NCBI GenBank assembly: GCA_029203125.1
Contig: CP119317.1
Location: 372,001 to 436,000 of the forward strand
Origin: Candidatus Cohnella colombiensis
GTDB taxonomy: Bacteria > Bacillota > Bacilli > Paenibacillales > Paenibacillaceae
Reading direction: 5' to 3'
DNA: 64,000 nucleotides
Shown here: in pieces, positions 35,517-43,083 of the stretch
Layout of the letters: the number at the start of each line of letters is the position of its first letter
Position numbering within the stretch: the first letter of the stretch is position 1
Position numbers and translations under genes: made by a program
The notes under the pieces: generated by a model
The model's input: the letters and a program-made list of their open reading frames with translations, nothing else
Database searches by the model: none
What the model was told of the DNA's origin: nothing

Positions 35517-35641
35517 ATCAGATAGACCCCCTATAGATAATCGCTATGGGTTTCATTATAAGGGGAAGTATATCATTGTGGAAGACCCAGTGAGAAATCA
35601 CTTGAAGCGTATAAGTTTTATCTCGAAAGGTGGCATAGGCC

Positions 35642-36355
35642 GTGACAATTGGTGCAAGAGTACTAAAAACAGGCTTAGCTATCGCAGTCGCATTATGGGT
35701 AGGCACTTTACTCCATTTGGAAGCACCTATTATTGCGGCAATTGCCGCGATTTTCATGATTCAACCGTCTATTCATCGCTCGTGGCTACAAATGCTTGAT
35801 CAATTGCAAAGTAACGCTCTTGGAGCTGCGATTGCTCTAGGTTCTGTATGGATAGTTGGAAGCTCGCAGAGCTCGCCGATCTTGGTAGGACTCGTTAGTG
35901 TGGGCGTTATTTTGCTTTGTATTCGATTCAAAATGGAAGAAACGATCGGACTTACGCTCGTAACGGTTGTCATCGTAATGGAGGCGCATGGGCAAGGTTG
36001 GAATATCGCACTTGATCGTTTGGCGGCGTTGCTGACCGGGATCGTTTCAGCATTTGTCGTCAATGTCGCTATATCACCTCCACGTCATCGCGTACGATTA
36101 GAGAAGTTCATGCAGGATGCAGAGACGATGCTATCACGCTTACTACGTACAGTCGTTTCTAAAGAGCTTAAGGAAAATGTAGCCCACGAGGATTACGAGC
36201 GCTTGAAGACGATGCTGCGCAAGCTAGATGAATTTTTTGAGCTGTATTCAGAAGAAAGAATATTGTCTAAAAAGTATCGCATGCATAGAGACGATTTGCT
36301 CGCCGTCTATAAGGGGATGTTGCTTACATTAGAAAAAGGGGGTAACGTTATTTGA
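35642..36355 (+). CDS. Aromatic acid exporter (ArAE/FUSC-2, YqjA-like), N-terminal part
   Basis: 237 residues. GARVLKTGLAIAVALWVG, then HLEAPIIAAIAAIFMIQPSIHRSWLQMLDQLQSNALGAAIA is the hallmark of the YqjA/DUF939 aromatic-acid-exporter-like family; about four helices are followed by a cytoplasmic helical region. GTG 35642 has AAAGGTGG upstream. Full-length relatives extend about 100 residues further. Here the frame stops right after TTAGAAAAAGGGGG, and the missing C-terminal part continues in the +1 frame (36356-36692). So the gene is either frameshifted by an indel in the A5/G5 tract or read by frameshifting. Confidence 0.82.
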   Translation: MTIGARVLKTGLAIAVALWVGTLLHLEAPIIAAIAAIFMIQPSIHRSWLQMLDQLQSNALGAAIALGSVWIVGSSQSSPILVGLVSVGVILLCIRFKMEETIGLTLVTVVIVMEAHGQGWNIALDRLAALLTGIVSAFVVNVAISPPRHRVRLEKFMQDAETMLSRLLRTVVSKELKENVAHEDYERLKTMLRKLDEFFELYSEERILSKKYRMHRDDLLAVYKGMLLTLEKGGNVI

Positions 36356-36692
36356 CGCGGTCGCAGAGCATTATGGAAGTATAAATTCGAAGCTAGAATG
36401 GAGCGAGCTGATCGATCGTCATATTGAATCACTTTGTGGCTATCATGAGCAGCTCGTGTGGAAGTGGCAAGGGATGATGAAGCCCGGCTCATCGGCTGCT
36501 GCTCCCTCTATAGAAGCGACGCTCGGTCTATCTGAACTCATTGTTGATCTTGTACATACGGAAAAGATAATGCATGCTCAATTGCTCGTTATAACGTCAG
36601 CAGTATACGTTTACCATGAGAAGCTGATCCAATTGGATAAGTTGATGGAGATTTGGCTGGACAATAATAAAAAGGAGCTACCCATTACATAA
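36356..36692 (+). pseudogene. C-terminal fragment of the aromatic acid exporter in another frame
   Basis: This open frame has no good start codon but encodes a helical stretch AVAEHYGSINSKLEWSELID then CGYHEQLVWKWQGMMKP and VYHEKLIQLDKLMEIWL. This continues the C-terminal domain expected in YqjA-type proteins, including the typical YHEQ-containing helix. It begins exactly where the upstream frame ends at the homopolymer tract 36333-36342. It is best viewed as the displaced end of the same gene. Confidence 0.7.
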
Positions 36693-36713
36693 GTTGTAAT
36701 GAGTGGCTCCTTG
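36672..36713. terminator. Bidirectional terminator
   Basis: GGAGC-CCATTAC and GTAATGAGTGGCTCC form a long stem with small internal mismatches. On the minus strand it is followed by TTTTTATT, ending the 36719 gene, and on the plus side by GCTTTATT. Confidence 0.8.
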
Positions 36714-36718
36714 CTTTA

Positions 36719-36994
36719 TTACTTTTTTCCTCGATCGATTTGTCTGCGAGGGTGGGTGATCTTACCCATCTTGTCTGTATCGTTCTTTTTCGGTACAAGC
36801 CTTGGATCGGTTCGACCTTCATGATGATTATCGTAGTTGTATTCAGTTAGCTTCCATTCCGTCTCGCCAAGCATAAAGTCCGAGGGGAATGTTTGCCCTC
36901 GTTTGAGGGGCTCTTCATGACCCCATTCATCCTCATAAACACCATCAACCTCAACCGATTCGCCCGATAGGGGCAGCATAGGTTCTTCGCTCAT
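36719..36994 (-). CDS. Small YjzC-like hypothetical protein
   Basis: 91 residues, soluble and polar. The middle VDGVYEDEWGHEEPLKRGQTFPSDF followed by GETEWKL resembles small YjzC-type proteins of spore formers (SGxYxDExG...LKxGxxFP...W). The tail is very basic (HPRRQIDRGKK). ATG 36994 is preferred over the frame start because AAAGGGGTG lies upstream. Terminated by the hairpin at 36672. Confidence 0.55.
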   Translation of the reverse strand: MSEEPMLPLSGESVEVDGVYEDEWGHEEPLKRGQTFPSDFMLGETEWKLTEYNYDNHHEGRTDPRLVPKKNDTDKMGKITHPRRQIDRGKK

Positions 36995-37052
36995 GTTTGT
37001 CCCACACCCCTTTACCATTGTTCATAGTTAGGTTGTCTCGAAACCCGCAATG

Positions 37053-38240
37053 TTATGCTTTCGAGCCTTCACCACGGAAGATGCGGAAGGGAAAGAAGAT
37101 ATAGAATAAACTAATGAGGATAAACAATAGTCCTGCAAGCGCAATGACAGACGATTGACTGAATGAAGTTGCGAGCACACCACCGATAATAGGCCCGATC
37201 ATCCCGCCAATGCCTTCTACTGTGGATAAGACCCCCCAACCGAGACCTTGCTGACCCGGAGGCACGTAAGCAGCCAAAAGTGCGTTCCAGGCGGGCAATA
37301 CAGCAGCATATGAAATCCCAAGTACGGAAGCCCAGAAGAATGCTAATGAGATTGGGGGCGTAAAGGTTAATGCGAACAATATTGCGCCGAAGCATAGAAA
37401 TCCGATAACGAGAAACCACTTTTTTCCGTATGCATCTGATAGCTTTCCCATGGGGATTAATCCAATGATCGTACAGCCACCGCCAATAAGTAAAAGCATG
37501 GAGTAATGGGTTGCTGACATACCGAGATCATTGACAGCAAAGCTAGGTAGTATCGGCAGTAGCATCCCCGCAGAGAGCGTCTGCAAAACCATTCCTGGAA
37601 GCAGCAGCTTCATCTCTTTCAAGCGACTTCCGAGAATGGACAGTTGCTTACGGAACGGGACGACGTCAAGGTGAATGCTACGTCCGCCAGTGATGAGCAG
37701 TGATAAAAGCCAGGAAGTGAGAGAAACTGCGACTAGCACCCAATAGGTGAGCGAAGCATCATAATCGAGTAACAAGTTAGTAACGACAGGACCAGTGCCT
37801 AGACCGACGAGCCAAATTGTATACAATACGCCCATCTGCGTTGCTCGCTGATCCTCGCGAATTTTGGTTAGACATACGATCCAGATCGGTGAGATCCCGA
37901 TGCCATAGATCGCGGCAGCTGTAATGAATATCCAAGCAGCATCTGCATATTGCATGGCAGTTATTCCGATTAGAGACAGTAAGCATCCTACGCTAATGAT
38001 CGTTCTCACTGATAATCGATCAAGTAAATAGCCGATCGCAAGCTTTAGTCCTGTATCTGTTAAGTAATGAGCAGTTATCGCTGCCCCAATTACATCAAGG
38101 CTTAAGCCTAGTGAGTGCTCACCATAGATGGGTAGAAAGCTGAACAAAGCTGCTCCACGCACGAACTCGACTAGAAAAAGGATGATTGTATAAAGTAGCA
38201 TGTCTGGATGAAAGAATAGACCGATTGCAGACTTTTTCAC
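37053..38240 (-). CDS. MFS permease (about 12 helices)
   Basis: 395 residues. SFLPIYGEHSLGLSLDVIG and LAIGYLLDRLSVRTIISVG hold the first-half loop between helices 2 and 3 (a relaxed G-x-x-x-D-R motif), and LIPMGKLSDAYGKKWFLVIG its second-half counterpart. No drug-family motif C is clear. GTG 38240 has AAGGAG 9 nt upstream; the earlier in-frame ATG precedes this site. The ilvA gene lies 47 bp upstream on the same strand, so the two may be cotranscribed. The cargo is unknown. Confidence 0.85.
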   Translation of the reverse strand: MKKSAIGLFFHPDMLLYTIILFLVEFVRGAALFSFLPIYGEHSLGLSLDVIGAAITAHYLTDTGLKLAIGYLLDRLSVRTIISVGCLLSLIGITAMQYADAAWIFITAAAIYGIGISPIWIVCLTKIREDQRATQMGVLYTIWLVGLGTGPVVTNLLLDYDASLTYWVLVAVSLTSWLLSLLITGGRSIHLDVVPFRKQLSILGSRLKEMKLLLPGMVLQTLSAGMLLPILPSFAVNDLGMSATHYSMLLLIGGGCTIIGLIPMGKLSDAYGKKWFLVIGFLCFGAILFALTFTPPISLAFFWASVLGISYAAVLPAWNALLAAYVPPGQQGLGWGVLSTVEGIGGMIGPIIGGVLATSFSQSSVIALAGLLFILISLFYIFFPFRIFRGEGSKA

Positions 38241-38287
38241 GATAAAATGCTCCTTCGAGATAATCACTTTTTAGGTGAGAACAAGGA

Positions 38288-39553
38288 CTAAATCAACAGA
38301 TTGAATAAAAGCGGATCTTTATTAAGCTCAATAAAATGGAATCCTTTGCGCTCCATGCGTTCAATTAACGGGTCATAATCTTCGCGACTCTTCAGTTCAA
38401 TTCCAACGAGTGCAGGACCATTCTCTTTGTTGTGCTTCTTAGTATACTCAAATTGGACAATATCATCGCTCGGACCGAGTACATCATCAAGAAATTCACG
38501 CAGGGCACCGGCTCTTTGAGGGAAATTCAGCATGAAATAATGCTTTAGGCCCTCATACATGAGGGAGCGTTCTTTTACTTCTTGCATACGATCAATATCA
38601 TTGTTGCCCCCACTTACGATACAGACAACATTTTTGCCCCGTATCTTCTCAGGATCAATGATGGAGAGAGCAGCGACAGCGAGTGCACCTGCAGGCTCTG
38701 CAACAATCGCATGTTCATTATATAGCTCAAGCATAGTTGTACATACGCGACCTTCCGGTACAGTTATGCTGTCATCAAGAAGTTGCTTGCAAATTGAAAA
38801 GGTGTAGTCTCCGACTCGTTTCACAGCGGCTCCATCCACAAATTTGTCGATCTCATCCAGTGTGAGCACCGCATTTTCTTCTATGGCTCGTTGCATCGAG
38901 GGCGCGCCTTCTGGTTCTACTCCGATGATCTCGGTCATAGGACTAATCGCCTTAACATAAGACGATACTCCTGCAGCCAAACCACCGCCGCCGATGGTAA
39001 CGAGGAGTAGATCTATGGGCTGGACACCAGCTTCAATAATTTCTTTGCCTACCGTCGCATTACCTGCGATAATGCTTGGATCATCAAATGGATGAATAAA
39101 GGGTAGTCCGGATTGTTCACTATAACGAATTGCCTCTGTATAAGCATCGTCGAACGTATCTCCGGTCAAACGAATTTCTACTTGATTGGCTCCGAACAGC
39201 TTCACTTGATTGATTTTTTGTCTCGGTGTTGTTGATGGCATATAGATGATACCGGGTATACCAAGCTTCTGACAGGAGTAAGCGACACCTTGTGCATGAT
39301 TGCCTGCACTAGCGCAGATTACGCCATTAATACGTTTAGCTTCTGGCAATGAGGATATTAGAAAGTAGGCACCGCGAATTTTAAAAGAGCGTACGACTTG
39401 AAGGTCTTCTCGCTTGAGATAGACATTACAATTGTATTTAGCAGATAAGCTACGGTTGTGTTGCAACGGGGTTTGTGTCACGACTTCTTGTAAAATACGA
39501 TGTGCATTTAAGATCTCTGAGAGCGGAATATGATGGGATTGCTCTTCATGCAT
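38288..39553 (-). CDS. ilvA: Threonine ammonia-lyase (threonine deaminase)
   Basis: 421 residues of the fold-type II PLP family. It converts threonine to 2-oxobutanoate, the first committed step to isoleucine. RSFKIRGA holds the PLP Lys (Lys58), CASAGNHAQG and the phosphate loop TIGGGGLAAG (188-194) are canonical, and CIVSGGNND appears later. A single C-terminal ACT-like regulatory domain (LKHYFMLNFPQRAGALREFL ... LVGIELKSREDYD) points to the shorter biosynthetic form found in Firmicutes, with isoleucine feedback control likely. It is not near other ilv genes here. Confidence 0.95.
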   Translation of the reverse strand: MHEEQSHHIPLSEILNAHRILQEVVTQTPLQHNRSLSAKYNCNVYLKREDLQVVRSFKIRGAYFLISSLPEAKRINGVICASAGNHAQGVAYSCQKLGIPGIIYMPSTTPRQKINQVKLFGANQVEIRLTGDTFDDAYTEAIRYSEQSGLPFIHPFDDPSIIAGNATVGKEIIEAGVQPIDLLLVTIGGGGLAAGVSSYVKAISPMTEIIGVEPEGAPSMQRAIEENAVLTLDEIDKFVDGAAVKRVGDYTFSICKQLLDDSITVPEGRVCTTMLELYNEHAIVAEPAGALAVAALSIIDPEKIRGKNVVCIVSGGNNDIDRMQEVKERSLMYEGLKHYFMLNFPQRAGALREFLDDVLGPSDDIVQFEYTKKHNKENGPALVGIELKSREDYDPLIERMERKGFHFIELNKDPLLFNLLI

Positions 39554-39792
39554 CTGGTATCATCCTCTCTGTATAGCCCAATTCATTCCTGTTATACTCT
39601 TCCATTCGCGAATAGTCAATGTATGGGGCTTGCAAAAGCATGACAATGATATTCAGAAACCAGTAATGGGAAAAGGTTAAATATTACCTAAATTCTAGTC
39701 GATATTAGCGTTCCTTTTATTGAAGAGCAAACAGATATTCGCTATAATGAAAGTAATAAATATACTGAATGTTTTTCTTTTTTGGCTATTCA

Positions 39793-39817
39793 GGTAAGCG
39801 TTTACATTACATATAAT
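39793..39817 (+). promoter_or_regulatory. Promoter of the FHA gene with a cre-like site
   Basis: TATAAT at 39812-39817 is preceded by GGTAAGCGTTTACA (39793-39806), which on the other strand reads TGTAAACGCTTACC and matches the CcpA catabolite-responsive consensus with one mismatch. No good -35 is seen. Catabolite control is a suggestion only. Confidence 0.35.
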
Positions 39818-39845
39818 TGGATATTGGATCTTTAAGGAGGTGAAA

Positions 39846-40508
39846 ATGGTGTATGGAATTGAGCTAAGTGTTGCAACAGCAATGGTGACATCTGATATGG
39901 GAACATTACCCTTGCTTGCCGCATTGACGATCGGCATTGTTGTTGCTATCGGAGCCGTCATTGCATTTTTGAACATGACAGTCAGAAGCAGAGATATCAG
40001 TGATTCAGCAATAAATCTCGGGGACCTTTCGTTGCAAGAGGAAGACAAAGTTATTTCCGCAGAATGGACAGAGGATGATGATGGCACAGATGATTCTTTT
40101 GAGGGTGATGAATTAACAGACTATACGATCCCGATGACAAAGTTACTACTACAGCCTGAACAAGCCGAATTTGCACAAGAGCATGAGCCGCGATTGTTCG
40201 GTGTAGAAGGTGAACATGCAGGGGCGAGTTTCCGATTGCTTGATCGCAAGCTTTCACTTGGTCGTGATTCCATTCACTGTGGCATTGTTTTTCCATACGA
40301 AGCGGGTGAGGTTAGCCGGAGACATTGCACAATACGTTATATTTCGGAGACAGGAAAATTTCTTTTGGAGGATCATGGATCCTCCAATGGTACCTACTTA
40401 AAAAATGGTGAGCGGCTGCAGCCAGGTGTATCTTATGAGCTACATGACGGAGATCAGTTTTCCTTGTCAGGCAATCGTCAATGGTTTATGGTATTAGCTG
40501 GGCAATGA
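39846..40508 (+). CDS. Membrane-anchored FHA-domain protein
   Basis: 220 residues. An N-terminal hydrophobic segment (about 18-45, LPLLAALTIGIVVAIGAVIAFLNM) anchors it. An acidic linker follows. The C-terminal third is an FHA domain: SLGRD, EVSRRHCTI, LEDHGSSNGTYLKNGERL and DGDQFSL. FHA domains bind phosphothreonine, so it likely reads Ser/Thr kinase signalling. ATG 39846 has AAGGAGG at ideal spacing. Confidence 0.85.
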   Translation: MVYGIELSVATAMVTSDMGTLPLLAALTIGIVVAIGAVIAFLNMTVRSRDISDSAINLGDLSLQEEDKVISAEWTEDDDGTDDSFEGDELTDYTIPMTKLLLQPEQAEFAQEHEPRLFGVEGEHAGASFRLLDRKLSLGRDSIHCGIVFPYEAGEVSRRHCTIRYISETGKFLLEDHGSSNGTYLKNGERLQPGVSYELHDGDQFSLSGNRQWFMVLAGQ

Positions 40509-40613
40509 ATAGGCAAATTTTACTTTAATACTCCTACAAATAATGGTATAATCACATAATGCAACATAAAAATTAAGTCCGCTTGGAATCCAATCCATTG
40601 GGAGGGGAATTGT

Positions 40614-40802
40614 ATGGCGAAACGAAGCCACAATGAAGTTCAAGAAAGTTTGCAAGAACTGACGAGAATTTTCCGCCCGAAGGACCCGCGTAAGTTTGTA
40701 AAGGATTACATCCGGAAATATAGAATTACCGGTGGATACGAGGATGAATTGACAACGATCGTTGAACGAGAGTTAGTCAAATTAAATTCCCCAGCGTCTT
40801 AA
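40614..40802 (+). CDS. Small basic hypothetical protein, 62 aa
   Basis: A basic, helical protein: KRSHNEVQESLQELTRIFRP and KFVKDYIRKYRITGGYEDEL. It has GGGAGGGG upstream and its own terminator downstream. It carries no signal peptide or Cys pair. It looks conserved-type but I do not recognise a family. Confidence 0.6.
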   Translation: MAKRSHNEVQESLQELTRIFRPKDPRKFVKDYIRKYRITGGYEDELTTIVERELVKLNSPAS

Positions 40803-40820
40803 AACAGTGATTGTACATTA

Positions 40821-40859
40821 ACAAGTTGACACCTTAGGGTCGGTTAGCTTGTTTTTTTT
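40821..40859 (+). terminator. Terminator after the 62-aa gene
   Basis: ACAAG-TTGAC ... GGTTA-GCTTGT forms an imperfect stem followed by eight T residues. Confidence 0.75.
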
Positions 40860-40890
40860 CTGATATATACAATTTAAAGTTTCACACTTG

Positions 40891-41664
40891 TCATTGTCTG
40901 TATGATCTCCGCAAAGCTTCTTCACCATTCAATGATGGTGAAGAAGTATTTGCTCGTGTCGACTGTGTTTCATAAAGCGGGAGAGGTATTTGGTCGCCAT
41001 ATCCGAAAAAGTATTGTACGAGCACATTGAACTCAGGTATTAGTGCGGTATTTGAATCTCCGGACCATATGGCCTTTACGAATTCAAACGACTGATTGAC
41101 ATATTCCTGATTTGCGGAGATATGCACCTCATTCACCCGAGGATGCGCCATACGGACACGCTCACCAATCACTTGGCGTAGTTCTGTGGAGATGTTTACC
41201 GAATCCTTTTGTGAAATATACGGTGTGTACGGCGTAATCATCTTCCGATTTTCTTCAACAGGGCTTTCATTCGCAACATCGTACCTTCCCATAATCGAGC
41301 CACCACTGTGTTGTTCACGAGTATTAGCGCCTCCGCGTGCTTTTGTGCCTGTTGCAGTTGCGTCCATCACAATGCCAACATAAGCATTTTTATCTGTTAG
41401 GAATACGATTGCTGAATTAATACCAGGTAAGCTCGCAACTTTAGTGGAAATGGCTGAGCTATATTCGAAATAACGATTGTTGTGTTGATTTGGATGAGCA
41501 TTTGTTGAACCATATGATCTCACGCCCATCATCTTTGGATCGTTACTTGCTCTGCTCGCGTAGTCTTGGTTGCTGTTCTGATAATGATCTTTGTAATTAC
41601 AACCGGTTATCAAGCCGAGTAGAATGGTCAGTAAAGCCAGTGCCATTTTACGATAGATATACAT
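40891..41664 (-). CDS. YhcN/YlaJ-family lipoprotein
   Basis: 257 residues. The signal peptide ends in the lipobox LITGC (Cys near residue 22), so it is anchored to the membrane. The rest matches the YhcN/YlaJ spore-lipoprotein family: SSAISTKVASLPGINSAIVFLTDKNAYVGIV, a Gly/Thr-rich insert, then LRQVIGERVRMAHPRVNEVHISANQEYV. Such proteins occur in forespore membranes. ATG 41664 has GGGAGGCTC upstream. Within the 3' end, 40917-40946 forms a 12-bp perfect inverted repeat in the coding sequence. Confidence 0.8.
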   Translation of the reverse strand: MYIYRKMALALLTILLGLITGCNYKDHYQNSNQDYASRASNDPKMMGVRSYGSTNAHPNQHNNRYFEYSSAISTKVASLPGINSAIVFLTDKNAYVGIVMDATATGTKARGGANTREQHSGGSIMGRYDVANESPVEENRKMITPYTPYISQKDSVNISTELRQVIGERVRMAHPRVNEVHISANQEYVNQSFEFVKAIWSGDSNTALIPEFNVLVQYFFGYGDQIPLPLYETQSTRANTSSPSLNGEEALRRSYRQ

Positions 41665-41848
41665 GAAGTGAGCCTCCCTTTCGTTGCTGTCCATGGGGAC
41701 GAACAGTTTGTTTACAACTTTTCATGGATAGCGTGCACCACCGTTCAAAAACTATGTGATGTTCCATGTATATAAATGGAGGTATTAATGGAAAAATGAA
41801 GGGTGTGACTCAAGTCATTGCATAAAGATTTGACAGCTTTGAGGACAA

Positions 41849-41900
41849 TTTGTGAACTGCTTTGTGAACGTTGACAAATCAATGAGTGAGTCCGTATAGT
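41849..41900 (+). promoter_or_regulatory. ctaC promoter with tandem ResD-like repeats
   Basis: TTGACA (41871-41876) and TATAGT (41895-41900) form a sigma-A-type promoter with 18-bp spacing. Directly upstream are two direct repeats TTTGTGAAC at 41849-41857 and 41861-41869, 12 bp apart. These resemble the TTTGTGAAT consensus reported for the respiratory regulator ResD in Bacillus. Otherwise 41665-42016 (352 bp) holds no gene that I can see. Confidence 0.55.
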
Positions 41901-42016
41901 TAGTTAGAGTGATAAAACGCACATATGTTGATAGATCCAACATTCGTGTACATAAGGATATTGCGAATTTAGTTAAAATTTGCTATCTACGAAAACGTTA
42001 AAGTGGGGTTGATACA

Positions 42017-43051
42017 ATGAATCGGTGGCACGTACTAAAAAGGCTTCTTCCGCTGATGGTGGGATTAATGCTGATTTTATCGGCATGTGGAAGAGAAGAC
42101 CTTTCTACGCTGAATCCACAGGGACCGGTGGCACAATCGCAATACGACTTAATGAAGTTGTCTATCGGCATAATGGCTTTAGTCGTCATTGTAGTATTTG
42201 CCATTTGTATTTATGTTCTCATCAGGTTCCGTCGTCGTAAAGGCGACAACACAATTCCTAAGCAAGTTGAAGGGAATCACACATTAGAAATCATTTGGAC
42301 ATCAGTACCGCTTATTTTGCTTCTTATTCTTGGTGTACCGACGATACAACAAGTATTCAATCTGTCGAAGGACTATAGCCAAGATCCTGATGCGATTCAA
42401 GTTAAAGTTACAGCGCATCAATACTGGTGGGAATTCGAATATCCTGATTATGGCATTACGACAGCACAGGATTTAATCGTTCCAACAGGCAAGAAAATTT
42501 ACTTCCAGCTTCATACAGCAGATGTAAAACATTCCTTCTGGATTCCAGCAATTGGCGGGAAGATGGATACGAATGCAGGTATAACGAACAAGATGTATTT
42601 GGAATTCGATAAAGAGGGCGTTTTTAGAGGGAAGTGCGCTGAATTATGCGGACCATCTCATGCTTATATGGATTTCAAAGCAAAAGCAGTAAGCGAAGAG
42701 TCATTCAACAATTGGATCGCAGCGATGCATGAACCGGCACAGGTAGCTGCCGATGCTGAAATTGCGACATTGTTCACGAATGCATGCTTGTCCTGTCATG
42801 CGATTGGGGAAAGCACCGCAGACTCGGCTCGTACAGGTCCTGACTTAACAGGGATCGGTGGCAGGGTAACGGTAGGTAGTATTCTATACAATGACGAAGC
42901 ACCAGTAGCGGATAATCTTGTTGAATGGATAACAGATCCTCAGAAGATTAAAGCGGGAGCAAATATGCCTAGTGCAGGAGATATGGGACTGACTCCTGAG
43001 CAAGTTCAAGGTATTGCCGACTACTTGGCTGATTATAAACTGAATTACTAA
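42017..43051 (+). CDS. ctaC: caa3-type cytochrome c oxidase subunit II with fused cytochrome c
   Basis: 344 residues. A lipoprotein signal (lipobox LILSAC, Cys24) precedes two helices (about 47-70 and 94-112). The CuA domain contains ...DVKHSFWIP (His172) and the CuA ligands in FRGKCAELCGPSHAYM (Cys207, Glu209, Cys211, His215, Met218). The C-terminal extension carries the haem c motif CLSCH (257-261) and an axial Met in GANMPSAG. Electrons enter from cytochrome c and pass to CuA. It heads ctaCDEF. Confidence 0.97.
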   Translation: MNRWHVLKRLLPLMVGLMLILSACGREDLSTLNPQGPVAQSQYDLMKLSIGIMALVVIVVFAICIYVLIRFRRRKGDNTIPKQVEGNHTLEIIWTSVPLILLLILGVPTIQQVFNLSKDYSQDPDAIQVKVTAHQYWWEFEYPDYGITTAQDLIVPTGKKIYFQLHTADVKHSFWIPAIGGKMDTNAGITNKMYLEFDKEGVFRGKCAELCGPSHAYMDFKAKAVSEESFNNWIAAMHEPAQVAADAEIATLFTNACLSCHAIGESTADSARTGPDLTGIGGRVTVGSILYNDEAPVADNLVEWITDPQKIKAGANMPSAGDMGLTPEQVQGIADYLADYKLNY

Positions 43052-43083
43052 ATTCATGAGGATTCGAAGGGGGGCATGTGGTT

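Noticed and set aside
35236..35799. 187-residue plus-strand frame over the lipid-kinase gene
   Set aside because: It is antisense to a clear kinase with GGDGT and GSGND motifs and covers the promoter region of the aromatic-acid exporter.
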